Counted from the stretch's first letter, positions 26,319-35,654 are shown. The stretch is DNA of 64,000 nt from Staphylococcus petrasii (GCF_002902565.1 NZ_PPRC01000006.1:1-64000); one strand, 5' to 3'. Translations and numbers: made by a program. The notes: generated from the sequence alone by a model not told the origin.

Positions 26319-26957
26319 ATGAAAATTGGTATTATTGGAGCAACTGGTAAAGTAGGAAATAAAGTATTACAAGAAGCAACTCAACGTGGTCATGAAGTCA
26401 CTGCGATTGTTAGAAATGCTTCAAAATTAAACAATTCTGACGTAAAAGTTATCGAAAAAGACATTTTTGACTTAACAGCAGAAGATATTAAAGAGCTTGA
26501 TGTAGTGGTTAATGCATTTGGTGCACCACTAGGTGAAGAAGAAGCGCATGTAGAAGCTGGCCGTGCTTTAATTGCATTATTAAAAGATGTAGACACTAGA
26601 GCAATTATCGTTGGTGGTGCTGGTAGTTTATACGTGGATGACGCACATACAACACGTGTATTAGAAACGCCAGAATTTCCAGATATGTTCAAACCAACTG
26701 CCACAGGACAAGGTCGCAACCTTCAAGATCTTAAAGAGGCAGAAGGCATCATTTGGACATTTGTTAGTCCTTCAGCTGAATTTGATCCTGAAGGCAAACG
26801 CACAGGCACTTATACATCAGGTAAAGATCAATTATTAGTAAATAGCCAAGGGGACAGTTACATTAGCTACGCAGATTATGCGATTGCCATTGTAGATGAA
26901 GCTGAAAATGCAGCCCACGTTAACGAACGATTCACAGTAGTTGGCGAAAAAGAATAA
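26319..26957 (+). CDS. NAD(P)-binding Rossmann protein (YwnB-like, NmrA/BVR-B type)
   Basis: This 212-residue protein has the 'KIGIIGATGKVGNKV' dinucleotide-binding loop at the N-terminus and the 'VVNAFGAP' and 'IIVGGAGSLYVDD' blocks typical of the NAD(P)H-binding/anti-oxidant SDR-like family. ATG at 26319 has GTGGAGG eight bases upstream; earlier starts would overlap that site. It probably reduces or senses quinone or electrophile stress compounds under Rrf2 control; the substrate is unknown. Confidence 0.82.
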   Translation: MKIGIIGATGKVGNKVLQEATQRGHEVTAIVRNASKLNNSDVKVIEKDIFDLTAEDIKELDVVVNAFGAPLGEEEAHVEAGRALIALLKDVDTRAIIVGGAGSLYVDDAHTTRVLETPEFPDMFKPTATGQGRNLQDLKEAEGIIWTFVSPSAEFDPEGKRTGTYTSGKDQLLVNSQGDSYISYADYAIAIVDEAENAAHVNERFTVVGEKE

Positions 26958-26970
26958 TAAATATGGTAGG

Positions 26971-27016
26971 GAATGTCTGAGACAAAGAAGTGGTTGTCTT
27001 AGGCATTTTTTATTTT
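26971..27016. terminator. Terminator between convergent genes
   Basis: AATGTCTGAGACAA pairs with TTGTCTTAGGCATT, followed by a T6 run on the plus strand. Confidence 0.8.
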
Positions 27017-27050
27017 AGCTACATTAGGAAGTAGGACAGGAACGCGAGTT

Positions 27051-27965
27051 TTAATTACCTTCTGACTTTGCCATTTGAATAAACGTCTTCGCTGCTTTAG
27101 ATAAACGTGCTTTGTCGTTCTCTTTATATGCTAATACAACTTGGTTGTAATATTGATTAGGATTAAGTTGAACAAAGGTGCCATTGAAATGATCCGCAGT
27201 CATATCTTTAACGCTTTTAGGAACAAATGTCATTGCGATGCCTTCATTGACTAGGCGTAGAGCGTTTTCCACACTCATTGTTTCTAGCATGATATTAGGC
27301 ACGATATTATAATCTTGTAGGATTTGATTAGATAATCGGCGTAGGGTCATTTCAGGTTTGAGTAAGATAAACTTTTCATTATTTAATAGGTGAAAAGGAA
27401 AAGCGCCATCGTCAGCATGTGCATTAGCTTGATCAAGTAATGCATGACCTGGAGGTAACGCTAAATAGATATTTTCAGTATATAAAATGTCATAAGATAA
27501 ATCTTCATTATATAAAGGCAAGATAGTGACACCAATATCCACTTGTTGGTCCGCTACAATTTGTTCGATTCTGTGAGCAACTTCCTCTACAAGTTCAATT
27601 TCTACTCCCGGATAATTTTGTATGAATTTCGGCAAAATATTATATAACGTATGAGTCGCTAAAATTGGATTAACTCCAATGCGGATACGCCCCTTTTTCA
27701 AATTAGAAATCGTCTGCAATTCTTCACGCATTCGCGTATCAATCTCTTCAATGTCATGTAAATATTCAAGGAAACGTTCGGCCGAATAAGTCAGTTCTAA
27801 TGGATTACTATCACGATTAATTAAAGTAACGCCTAAGTCATTCTCCATTTCTTTAATATAACGACTTAAGTATGGTTGAGAAATGTATAAATGTTTCGCT
27901 GCATGCGAGATATTACCATAACGCTGCACCGCTTCTAAATAACTGATGGCATGCTTATAGGACAT
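27051..27965 (-). CDS. LysR-family transcriptional regulator
   Basis: This 304-residue LTTR has an N-terminal HTH 'SYLEAVQRYGNISHAAKHLYISQPYLSRYIKEME' (consecutive parts, about 8-42) and a periplasmic-binding-like effector domain from about residue 90 ('GRIRIGVNPILATH'). It is divergent from the SDR/lipocalin operon at 28167, the usual geometry for an LTTR target. The inducer is unknown. Confidence 0.88.
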   Translation of the reverse strand: MSYKHAISYLEAVQRYGNISHAAKHLYISQPYLSRYIKEMENDLGVTLINRDSNPLELTYSAERFLEYLHDIEEIDTRMREELQTISNLKKGRIRIGVNPILATHTLYNILPKFIQNYPGVEIELVEEVAHRIEQIVADQQVDIGVTILPLYNEDLSYDILYTENIYLALPPGHALLDQANAHADDGAFPFHLLNNEKFILLKPEMTLRRLSNQILQDYNIVPNIMLETMSVENALRLVNEGIAMTFVPKSVKDMTADHFNGTFVQLNPNQYYNQVVLAYKENDKARLSKAAKTFIQMAKSEGN

Positions 27966-28166
27966 TGATTTCCCTTCCTTTCTAGATTGTGTATTTAGAG
28001 CTATAACTTTTTAGTTATAGCTTTAATAGTTGAAAACGTCTTTTACATTCTTCGAAAATGGTTAGACAATAGAAGTGGACATAATAATAGAAATTACAAA
28101 TATTATACTACTTTAAATTGTGATTCATTTTCAGGGAAACTCAATAAAAAGATAAAGGGGTAATGA

Positions 28167-28925
28167 ATGATGACAAGAAATGTAATCGTGACAGGTTCAG
28201 CACAAGGTATAGGATATGCTATCGCACAAGCATTTGATAAAGAACAAGATCGTGTCTTCATCTTTGACATGAATCAAGAAGCGGCAGATAAAGCATCTAA
28301 TTCATTAAACAATGGTGTGGCATATAAAGTAGATATTACGGATGAAGATGAAGTTTCAAGCGCGATTAAAGATGTAACTGAACAATATGGTGCAGTGGAT
28401 GTGTTAGTTAATAATGCAGGCGTTCAACATATTGATAAAGTAGAAGATTTCCCGTTAGAACAATGGAATAAAGTAATTAATGTTATTCAAACGGGGACAT
28501 TCTTAATGACGAAACATGTATTACCGTCAATGAAACAACAACAAAGTGGTCGCATTATTACAATTTCTTCAGCACACGGCGAAATGGCAGATCCATTTAA
28601 ATCTGCATATGTAGCTTCTAAATTTGCGCAAATCGGTTTTACAAAAACTGTAGCACTTGAAACGGTTAAAGATGGTATAACAGCCAATGCTGTATTACCT
28701 GGGCCAGTGCGTACATCATTAATTGAAAATCAATTAGAACATCTTGCTAAACAAGATGACTCAACGAAACAAGAAGCAATGGAGAAATATATCACCGGCA
28801 AAATGCCAATGAATCGTTTGTTAGAATCTTCTGAAATTGCAGCTACAGTTATTTTCTTAGCATCAGAAGGCGCTACAGCAATTACTGGTGAAACAATTAG
28901 TGTTTCTGGCGGTTCAAACGCTTAA
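28167..28925 (+). CDS. Short-chain dehydrogenase, 3-hydroxybutyrate dehydrogenase-like
   Basis: This classical SDR of 252 residues has 'VTGSAQGIGYAIA' (glycine-rich cofactor loop), 'NNAG', catalytic Ser in 'TISSAHG' and 'YVASK' (Y-x-x-x-K). 'SSAHGEMADPFKSAYVASK' resembles D-3-hydroxybutyrate dehydrogenases. AAAGGGG precedes the ATG. It shares an operon with a lipocalin-like protein and is divergent from a LysR gene. The exact substrate is inferred only. Confidence 0.82.
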   Translation: MMTRNVIVTGSAQGIGYAIAQAFDKEQDRVFIFDMNQEAADKASNSLNNGVAYKVDITDEDEVSSAIKDVTEQYGAVDVLVNNAGVQHIDKVEDFPLEQWNKVINVIQTGTFLMTKHVLPSMKQQQSGRIITISSAHGEMADPFKSAYVASKFAQIGFTKTVALETVKDGITANAVLPGPVRTSLIENQLEHLAKQDDSTKQEAMEKYITGKMPMNRLLESSEIAATVIFLASEGATAITGETISVSGGSNA

Positions 28926-28965
28926 TTAGTAAATATATTAAAAATAAAGAAAGGATGTATTTAGA

Positions 28966-29388
28966 ATGGCAGAACTTAAAGATCAATTAATTGGAACTTG
29001 GAAATTAGTGAGATACCAAGATGAAGATAAAGATGGCAATATTTTCTATCCACTAGGCGAAGATGCAACAGGTTTTATTATGTATAATCCTGATGGCTAT
29101 ATGTCAGCTCAATTAATGCAACAAGGTCGTCAAGCTTATGCTTCTGGGGACTTACACACTGGTACAAAAGATGAAATGGCTGAAGCGGCACACGGTTATG
29201 TTGCATACGCTGGTCGCTTTGAATTAGATGAAGAGAATTCAACGATTTATCATACAATGGAAGTAAGTATGAACCCAACTTGGTTAGGTGACACACAACC
29301 TCGTGAATTTAAATTAGAAGGCGATACACTTAGTATCGTAAACGGCAATGTACCTAACCAAAAGTTAGTTTGGCAACGTGTGAAATAA
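28966..29388 (+). CDS. Lipocalin-like domain protein
   Basis: This 140-residue cytoplasmic protein starts 'LKDQLIGTWKLVRY', with 'GFIMYNPDGYMSAQL' and a C-terminal 'LVWQRVK', the pattern of the Lipocalin_5 or Lipocalin-like_4 families that often accompany oxidoreductases. GAAAGGATG lies upstream of the ATG. It is probably cotranscribed with the SDR gene 40 bases upstream; it may bind a small hydrophobic ligand. Confidence 0.78.
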   Translation: MAELKDQLIGTWKLVRYQDEDKDGNIFYPLGEDATGFIMYNPDGYMSAQLMQQGRQAYASGDLHTGTKDEMAEAAHGYVAYAGRFELDEENSTIYHTMEVSMNPTWLGDTQPREFKLEGDTLSIVNGNVPNQKLVWQRVK

Positions 29389-29405
29389 ATAGTAGGGATG
29401 AATAG

Positions 29406-29448
29406 GACGGAATGACGAATTCAAAGTGAATTCGGTTCCGTCTTTTTT
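29406..29448 (+). terminator. Terminator of the SDR-lipocalin operon
   Basis: GACGGAA/TTCCGTC with inner GAATTC/GAATTC stem and T6. Confidence 0.85.
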
Positions 29449-29520
29449 CTTTGGATAAACGCATTCATTATTTTCATATCACTGCTATAATATTGAGTAA
29501 TTAAATAAAGGAGGGGTTAA

Positions 29521-30570
29521 ATGTTTTTAGCATGGAATGAAATTAAACGTAATAAGCTAAAGTTTGGGTTAATTATCGGCATACTCGTTTTAATTAGTTA
29601 TTTACTATTTTTACTATCTGGCTTAGCAAATGGCTTAATTAATATGAATACTGAAGGCATCAAGAAGTGGAAAGCGGATGCTATTGTAGTAAATAAAGAT
29701 GCTAACCAAACCGTTCAACAGTCTGTGTTTAAGACGTCTAAGGTAAAAGATGACTTTAAAGAAGAAGCACCATTAAAACAAATAGGCGTCATTGCATCAA
29801 ACGGAAACAATAAGGAGAATGCTTTACTATTTGGAGTTACAGCTGATTCTTTTCTAATGCCTAAAATTGTTGATGGTAAAAAATTCCATAAAGATAATGA
29901 TGTAGTCATTGACCAAACGTTAAAAGACAAAGGATTCAAAGTAGGAGACACTATAAAATTATCGCAATCTGACGAAAAGTTACATATTGTAGGTATCTCA
30001 GAAAGTGCTAAATATAACGCCTCGCCCGTCATTTTCGCAAATAATAAAACGATTGAAAAGATAAACCCAGCATTATCAACTGATAAAACCAATGCGGTGG
30101 TCGTAAAAGATAGTAATTGGAAAGATAAAAAAGTTGATAAAAATCTCGAAGTGGTCGGAATAGATAAATTTATAGAAAATTTACCAGGTTATAAACCTCA
30201 AAATTTAACAATGAACTTTATGATAACGTTCTTATTTGTTATTTCTGCAACAGTTATTGGCGTCTTTTTATACGTCATCACTTTACAGAAGAAGAATTTA
30301 TTCGGTGTGTTAAAAGCGCAAGGGTTTACTAATGGCTTCTTGATGAAAATGGTCTTAGCTCAAACATTTATTCTAGCCTTAATCGGAACCTTGATAGGTC
30401 TAATTCTTACCTTGCTCACAAGTTTCGTCTTACCGGATGCAGTGCCTGTACAGTTTAATATTGGCACGCTTATTATATTTGGTATCGTTTTAATTGTGAC
30501 GTCACTGATTGGTAGTTTATTCTCAGTATTATCTATTCGCAAAATAGATCCACTCAAGGCAATCGGTTAA
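29521..30570 (+). CDS. ABC transporter permease, HrtB-like (FtsX/MacB type)
   Basis: This 349-residue protein has an N-terminal helix (about 17-38), a large extracellular domain and three C-terminal helices (about 225-250, 272-300, 310-335), with 'LFGVLKAQGFTNGFLMKMVLAQ' (split) as the FtsX-domain signature and 'RKIDPLKAIG' at the end. This layout matches HrtB heme-efflux permeases and related antimicrobial-peptide exporters. AAAGGAGG precedes the ATG. Substrate unproven; no HssRS-like two-component genes are adjacent. Confidence 0.8.
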   Translation: MFLAWNEIKRNKLKFGLIIGILVLISYLLFLLSGLANGLINMNTEGIKKWKADAIVVNKDANQTVQQSVFKTSKVKDDFKEEAPLKQIGVIASNGNNKENALLFGVTADSFLMPKIVDGKKFHKDNDVVIDQTLKDKGFKVGDTIKLSQSDEKLHIVGISESAKYNASPVIFANNKTIEKINPALSTDKTNAVVVKDSNWKDKKVDKNLEVVGIDKFIENLPGYKPQNLTMNFMITFLFVISATVIGVFLYVITLQKKNLFGVLKAQGFTNGFLMKMVLAQTFILALIGTLIGLILTLLTSFVLPDAVPVQFNIGTLIIFGIVLIVTSLIGSLFSVLSIRKIDPLKAIG

Positions 30571-30582
30571 GGAGGTGCCACA

Positions 30583-31245
30583 ATGTTAAAATTTGATCAA
30601 GTTACAAAAGAATTCAAAGATGGAAATCGTATTATTGAAGCGGTTAAATCTACTACACTATCTTTTGATAAAGGGGAACTTATAGCGATTGTTGGCCCTT
30701 CAGGTTCTGGGAAAAGTACCTTTCTAACAATGGCAGGTGCATTACAAACGCCAACGTCTGGTGAAATTTATATTAATGACAACAAAATTTCTAAGTTAAG
30801 TCAGAAGCAATTGGCCAAGTTAAGAATGCAGGAAATTGGTTTTATCTTACAATCGACAAACTTAGTGCCGTTTTTAACGATTAAACAACAGTTTCACTTA
30901 TTGAAAAACTATAAAAAAGACGTTTTAAATACTGAAGAATATAATAAATTGTTATCAGATTTAGGGTTAAAAGAACTGGAATATAAATTACCTTCTGAAG
31001 TATCTGGAGGGCAAAAACAACGTGTGGCTATTGCAAAGGCGATTTACACGCAACCTTCAATTATTTTAGCCGATGAACCTACAGCATCCCTTGATACAGA
31101 GAATGCTATGGCAGTGATGGAAATTTTAAAAGAACAATCTAAGCAACGCAATAAAACATGTATTATCGTCACGCATGACGAACGTCTAACTCAATTTTGC
31201 GACAAAGTCTTTCATATGGAAGATGGCCGTTTAACAGAAAAATAA
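30583..31245 (+). CDS. ABC transporter ATPase, HrtA/LolD-like
   Basis: This 220-residue ATPase has Walker A 'GPSGSGKST' (39-47), signature 'VSGGQKQR', Walker B 'IILADEP' and H-loop 'IVTHD', in the MacB/LolD/HrtA class. It starts 12 bases after the permease stop, with AAGGAGG upstream. Together they form an exporter. Confidence 0.87.
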   Translation: MLKFDQVTKEFKDGNRIIEAVKSTTLSFDKGELIAIVGPSGSGKSTFLTMAGALQTPTSGEIYINDNKISKLSQKQLAKLRMQEIGFILQSTNLVPFLTIKQQFHLLKNYKKDVLNTEEYNKLLSDLGLKELEYKLPSEVSGGQKQRVAIAKAIYTQPSIILADEPTASLDTENAMAVMEILKEQSKQRNKTCIIVTHDERLTQFCDKVFHMEDGRLTEK

Positions 31246-31263
31246 ATAAAAGAAACTAAAAAA

Positions 31264-31307
31264 AGCCTTTCTCTCTAATTAATTCAGTTTAATTAAAGAG
31301 AAAGGCT
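31264..31307. terminator. Bidirectional terminator
   Basis: AGCCTTTCTCT...AATTA pairs with TAATT..AGAGAAAGGCT. The minus-strand side has a T7 run serving the permease gene ending at 31332; the plus side has a weaker T tract. Confidence 0.8.
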
Positions 31308-31331
31308 ATATATTTAATAAAAAGTTATAAT

Positions 31332-32741
31332 TTATTCAGCTTCTGAATTTTGAAGTTCGCGATCTTCGTCATCCATTTCAATCTTCGCTTTTTCAGATTC
31401 TTTTTTATATTTTTGGTACATAATTACTAAGATAATCGCCCACACTGGTGCGAATAGTACAGCATAACGTGTACTGCTATTAATTAGTAATACGACAAAG
31501 ATAAATGCGAAGAATACTAAAATACCATAAGCTGTGTATTTACCACCTGGCATTTTAAATTTACTTTCTTCATGCAATTCAGGGTTTCTTTTAACAAATC
31601 CTAAATAAGCAATCATGATACATGTCCATATCATAATATTTAATACGGTTGAGAAAGTGGTGATTTGAACGAATACTTTCGTCGCATCTTTAAAGATAGC
31701 ATTTAACACAACTGCGATACTTAATAATCCACATGTAAGTAAGATCGCATAAAAAGGTACGCCATTTTTATTTGTTTTATGTAAAAATGCAGGACCTTGT
31801 TTTCTACCAGCTAAGCCAAATAAAGTACGGCTGTTAGCAAAGATACCACTATTACATGATGAAGCTGCAGCTGTTAATACTACGAAGTTAATAATACCAG
31901 CGGCAAATGGGATACCGATTAAACCAAATAGTTTAACATAAGGACTTTCCTCAGGATTTAATTTATGCCATGGTACTACTGCCATAATCACAGCTAATGA
32001 ACCAATATAGAATATTAAAATTCGGAAAGGTACGTTATTAATTGCTTGTGGAATTGTTTTATGAGGATTTTGCGTTTCTCCAGCAGTAATACCTATTAAT
32101 TCAATACCAATAAATGAGAAGATAGCCATTTGGAATGACATAAGGAAACCTGATACTCCGTTAGGGAAAAAGCCTCCATGTTCCCAAATATTTGAAACTT
32201 TTGCTGGACCGTATTGCGTCTTCATAGCGAAGATAACCATGACGATCCCTACACCGATTAAAGCAAAAATAGTAATAACCTTAATAAGTGATAACCAAAA
32301 TTCAAGTTCGCCAAATAATTTAGCACTAAATAAGTTTAAAGCAACTAATACTAAAATTGTAAATGCAGCAGTAATCCAGTTTGGCATCTGTGGATACCAA
32401 TAGCTTACATATTTAGCTACGGCTGTTACTTCAGCCATCCCTGAAATAATCCAAGTTAACCAATAAGTCCAACCTACCATGAATCCAGCCATAGGATTGA
32501 TGTGATGATGAGCAATATCACCAAATGATTTAAATCCTAGATTAGAAAGTAAGATTTCCCCCATTGCTCGCATAAACATAAATAAAATAAATCCTACGAT
32601 GACGTAGGTTAACAATATTGATGGACCTGCTAAATGAATTGAAGCTCCGGCTCCTAAAAATAACCCTGTTCCTATTGCGCCACCAATCGCAATAAGTTGT
32701 ATATGCCTATTGCTTAATTCTCTTTGCAGTTTATCTGCCAT
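31332..32741 (-). CDS. cycA: Amino acid permease, CycA-like (D-serine/D-alanine/glycine type)
   Basis: This APC-family permease has 469 residues and 12 membrane helices. 'ELSNRHIQLIAIGGAIGTGLFLGAG' (in two parts) at the N-terminus and 'SFGDIAHHHINPMAGFMVGWTYWLTWI' (in parts) match the AAT subfamily, closest by pattern to CycA. It takes up D-alanine, glycine or D-serine with protons. GAAGGGAAG lies upstream of the ATG at 32741. Exact specificity is not certain from sequence. Confidence 0.8.
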   Translation of the reverse strand: MADKLQRELSNRHIQLIAIGGAIGTGLFLGAGASIHLAGPSILLTYVIVGFILFMFMRAMGEILLSNLGFKSFGDIAHHHINPMAGFMVGWTYWLTWIISGMAEVTAVAKYVSYWYPQMPNWITAAFTILVLVALNLFSAKLFGELEFWLSLIKVITIFALIGVGIVMVIFAMKTQYGPAKVSNIWEHGGFFPNGVSGFLMSFQMAIFSFIGIELIGITAGETQNPHKTIPQAINNVPFRILIFYIGSLAVIMAVVPWHKLNPEESPYVKLFGLIGIPFAAGIINFVVLTAAASSCNSGIFANSRTLFGLAGRKQGPAFLHKTNKNGVPFYAILLTCGLLSIAVVLNAIFKDATKVFVQITTFSTVLNIMIWTCIMIAYLGFVKRNPELHEESKFKMPGGKYTAYGILVFFAFIFVVLLINSSTRYAVLFAPVWAIILVIMYQKYKKESEKAKIEMDDEDRELQNSEAE

Positions 32742-33052
32742 AATGTTCTTCCCTTTCGTGGGTACATATATGACTGAATATAGTGACTGTGTGTTGTATA
32801 CCCTTTGTTATATCATAAATAATTTTTCTAAATAGCAAATTATTTATTTTACCAAAATTAATGATACCCTATTTAATAATTATTAATCAATTATTAGTAT
32901 AAATAGTGACTATATTATACATTTATTAATAAAAATTTAAAACTTTTATTGTGAAAATAAGTATTAATTTTTTGTAAGCATATTTCTTCTCTTCCTTTTC
33001 AAATTCAGTAATAATCTAGATTACGAAAAAATAAATGAGAGTAGGTAAATAA
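32742..33052. other. Divergent intergenic region, no gene
   Basis: This AT-rich spacer separates the CycA-like permease and the nitroreductase. It holds a repeated ATAGTGACT at about 32780 and 32967 and probably both promoters. I see no ORF, tRNA or T-box element in it. Confidence 0.5.
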
Positions 33053-33673
33053 ATGAATGATTTTAATGAAATATTAGAAGGCAGAAAATCTGTTAAAGGA
33101 TTTGACCCAGAATATAAAATTCCGCATGAAGAAATGAATGAAATGATAGCTAAAGCAACGAAAGCGCCATCTTCAGTAAATATGCAACCTTGGCGCTTTG
33201 TTGTGGTAGAAAGTGACGAAGCGAAAGCGAAATTACGTCCGTTAATTCAATTTAATACAAATCAAAATGATACGTCTTCTGCCATGATTGTCATCTTTGG
33301 TGACTTACAATGTTATGAAGAAGGCGAATATATTTATGAACAAGCAGTAAAAAATGGGCACATGCCTCAAGAAGTGAAAGAACAAATGCTTCCAATCGTA
33401 CTTGAAAATTATAAAAGCCGTACGCGTCAATCAATGAGCGATATCGTCAAAGTAGATAGCAGTCTTGCAGCTATGCAATTAATGTTAGTAGCGAAACAAC
33501 ATGGTTATGACACAAATCCAATTGGCGGATTTGATCATGAAGAAATTGGTAAAGCCTTTGGATATGATTTAGAACGTTATGTACCTGTGATGATTATCGC
33601 TATTGGTAAAAAAGCTAAAGAAGCACATACGTCATTTAGAATGCCGGTAGATAGAGTTGTAGATTATAAATAA
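33053..33673 (+). CDS. Nitroreductase-family FMN oxidoreductase
   Basis: This 206-residue protein has 'RKSVKGFDPEYKIPHEEMNEMIAKATKAPSSVNMQPWRFVVV' (consecutive parts), the nitroreductase FMN-binding start, and 'DSSLAAMQLMLVAKQHGYDTNPIGGFD' for the second flavin contact. It is a cytoplasmic NAD(P)H-dependent reductase; the natural acceptor is unknown. GAGAGTAGG lies upstream of the ATG. Confidence 0.85.
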   Translation: MNDFNEILEGRKSVKGFDPEYKIPHEEMNEMIAKATKAPSSVNMQPWRFVVVESDEAKAKLRPLIQFNTNQNDTSSAMIVIFGDLQCYEEGEYIYEQAVKNGHMPQEVKEQMLPIVLENYKSRTRQSMSDIVKVDSSLAAMQLMLVAKQHGYDTNPIGGFDHEEIGKAFGYDLERYVPVMIIAIGKKAKEAHTSFRMPVDRVVDYK

Positions 33674-33685
33674 TTTCTTTATTAG

Positions 33686-33735
33686 AGGTCATACTATTGA
33701 TGGATTTTTTCCATAAGTATGACCTTAAATTTTTT
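33686..33735 (+). terminator. Nitroreductase terminator
   Basis: AGGTCATACT pairs with AGTATGACCT, followed by a T-rich tail. Confidence 0.75.
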
Positions 33736-33814
33736 ATTTTATAAAAATTGGGTATAACTATAGAGGAATTGCGCAAAATATTTATTTTATTTTAATTTAT
33801 AAGGAGGAAAAAGA

Positions 33815-34492
33815 ATGACGAATGATTCTAAACAATTCCATTTCCAATCGTTGCGTCTTATTGCACCAGGTTTGTATGAAACAGAGACAACCGTGCTTCC
33901 ATTTGATAAAAGATATTTGCTCAAATCTTTTGTTTTGGAACGTTCGCAAGGTAATGTTATCATTTATCATTCTCCAGGCATTGAAAAAGCTCAAGATGAC
34001 ATCGAAGCTTTAGGCGGTGCAACACGTGTCCTTATTAATCATGAATATGAATCGCTCGGAGGTAAAACAGATATCGATTTACCGTTTTGGATTCATGAAA
34101 AAGATGCCAAAGCGATGAGTGAAACAGTAGATATAGCTGGTCAGTTTACGCAACGCGAAATGTTAGATGATGACATTGAAGTTATTCCTACGCCAGGTCA
34201 TACACCAGGCACCACAATGTATTTGTGGGATAACGGCGAACATCGTTATTTATTTACTGGCGACTTTATCTGTGTAGATAACGGAGAATGGCGTACAGTC
34301 GTTTTAAGCTCAAGTGATAGAGAAGCCTCTATTAAGAGTTTAGAAATGATACGCGACTTAGATTTTGATGCTATCGTGCCTTGGGTCGCTATTAAAGATG
34401 AACCTTCAGTCTTTTTTGTTGAAAATGAAAACGACAAAAAAGAACGCATTCAAAAAATAATAGACCGCGTTCATGATGGCGAGAATACTTGA
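33815..34492 (+). CDS. Metallo-beta-lactamase-fold protein with a degenerate metal site
   Basis: This 225-residue MBL-fold protein retains 'TPGHTPG' (126-132) and 'FTGDF' (147-151), but the first metal motif, normally H-x-H-x-D-H, reads 'NHEYES' (75-80). AAGGAGG precedes the ATG. The loss of most first-site ligands suggests a non-hydrolytic or altered enzyme. It is 77 bases upstream of the VOC gene and may be cotranscribed. Confidence 0.72.
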   Translation: MTNDSKQFHFQSLRLIAPGLYETETTVLPFDKRYLLKSFVLERSQGNVIIYHSPGIEKAQDDIEALGGATRVLINHEYESLGGKTDIDLPFWIHEKDAKAMSETVDIAGQFTQREMLDDDIEVIPTPGHTPGTTMYLWDNGEHRYLFTGDFICVDNGEWRTVVLSSSDREASIKSLEMIRDLDFDAIVPWVAIKDEPSVFFVENENDKKERIQKIIDRVHDGENT

Positions 34493-34569
34493 TAAATTGA
34501 AAAGGCATTTTAAAAGATAAAAATGAAATTCTATGTAAGACAATTTTCAATAACTGGAGATGATAGTTG

Positions 34570-35106
34570 ATGAATGCCAATCGAGGAATCAACCATATCG
34601 GTTTAACAGTACCAGATATGGAAGTTGCTACAGACTTTTTCAAAAAAGGTTTAAATGGCAAGATCGCTTATGATAGTCAAAAGAAGACAGATGAACCTCG
34701 TGGTGGAGCGCATGTAGAACATATTCTTGGTTTAGATAAAGGGGCTAGTATCATTCATAAACGTATGATGGTTTTTGGTAATGGCCCTAATATTGAAATG
34801 TTTGAGTTTAAAGATGCGCAACAAGGTAAACCACAATCATTACAAGATATTGGGTTTACGCACATTTCATTCTATGTAGAAGCAGAAGAGTTCGATAATG
34901 TGTTATCACAAGTGAAAGAAGCGGGCGGACAGCCTATCTCTGAACCACATGATAATACAAAATATGAAGACACAGAAGGCAATAAGACAGTGTATGTTAA
35001 GAGCCCATGGGGTAGTTTAATCGAGATTCAAACCATTCCCAATGGATATTATTATCCAGATGATAGTGAAGCAAATGTATTTATTCCTGACCCGTCCGAT
35101 GATTAA
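34570..35106 (+). CDS. VOC-family (glyoxalase/dioxygenase-like) protein
   Basis: This 178-residue protein has two betaalphabetabetabeta modules: 'RGINHIGLTVPDMEVATDFF' at the N-terminus and 'DIGFTHISFYVEAEEFDNVL' in the second half, with 'GSLIEIQT' giving the last metal-ligand Glu. The His...His...Glu set of the vicinal oxygen chelate fold is present. ATG at 34570 follows TGGAGATG. Function unknown; possibly glyoxalase- or fosfomycin-resistance-like chemistry. Confidence 0.78.
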   Translation: MNANRGINHIGLTVPDMEVATDFFKKGLNGKIAYDSQKKTDEPRGGAHVEHILGLDKGASIIHKRMMVFGNGPNIEMFEFKDAQQGKPQSLQDIGFTHISFYVEAEEFDNVLSQVKEAGGQPISEPHDNTKYEDTEGNKTVYVKSPWGSLIEIQTIPNGYYYPDDSEANVFIPDPSDD

Positions 35107-35221
35107 ATTTAATAATTTATAAATATTGTTAGTTATTACAATATCGTTAGATTAAGATTTTTAATATTTTCTTGTTTAAATTTAAGGTATACTTTCTACA
35201 TTAAGAACTTTATTAAATAAA

Positions 35222-35248
35222 GTCTTAAATGTCATTTGGATAGGGTAA
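35222..35248 (+). promoter_or_regulatory. Possible sigma-B promoter
   Basis: GTCTTA at 35222-35227 (one mismatch to GTTTWW), a 15-base spacer, and GGGTAA at 35243-35248 (exact GGGWAW) lie about 110 bases upstream of the small gene at 35358. Confidence 0.35.
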
Positions 35249-35357
35249 AGCATCACTCACACATTATTAATTGGAATATCTTTATTGAAATTGGGTAAAT
35301 AACTTGGAGGCATAGAAAACCCACTATGTCAATAGGAAATTAGGGGAGTTTTACAAA

Positions 35358-35654
35358 ATGATTGATATTCAAATCGAAAAATCAGAATTAATTGAAGTAA
35401 TGGAAAGTATTATTAATGAAAAAGTAAATGTTGAAAGCGAAGATGCATGTGAATATTTAGCAACTGAAATTGTAAATAGCTTAGAAGATTATAATAGCGA
35501 TGAAACACAAGCTAATAATTTATTAGGCTTAAACAGTGAGTTGCATCATGAAGTTAACAAAACAAATCATGCTAAAAAAGTCACCTTATCTGCAACAGAA
35601 GACTCCAGTGAGACAGACGATGTAGTTCAAAATCAAAACGCGAGCAACAACTAA
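35358..35654 (+). CDS. Small acidic hypothetical protein
   Basis: This 98-residue protein begins 'MIDIQIEKSELIEVMESIINEKVNVESED' (two parts), which looks helical, and ends in a Ser/Asp/Asn-rich low-complexity tail. No signal or membrane segment is present. GGGGAG precedes the ATG after a leader of about 100 bases. I do not recognise the family; possible sigma-B control would fit a stress protein. Confidence 0.65.
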   Translation: MIDIQIEKSELIEVMESIINEKVNVESEDACEYLATEIVNSLEDYNSDETQANNLLGLNSELHHEVNKTNHAKKVTLSATEDSSETDDVVQNQNASNN

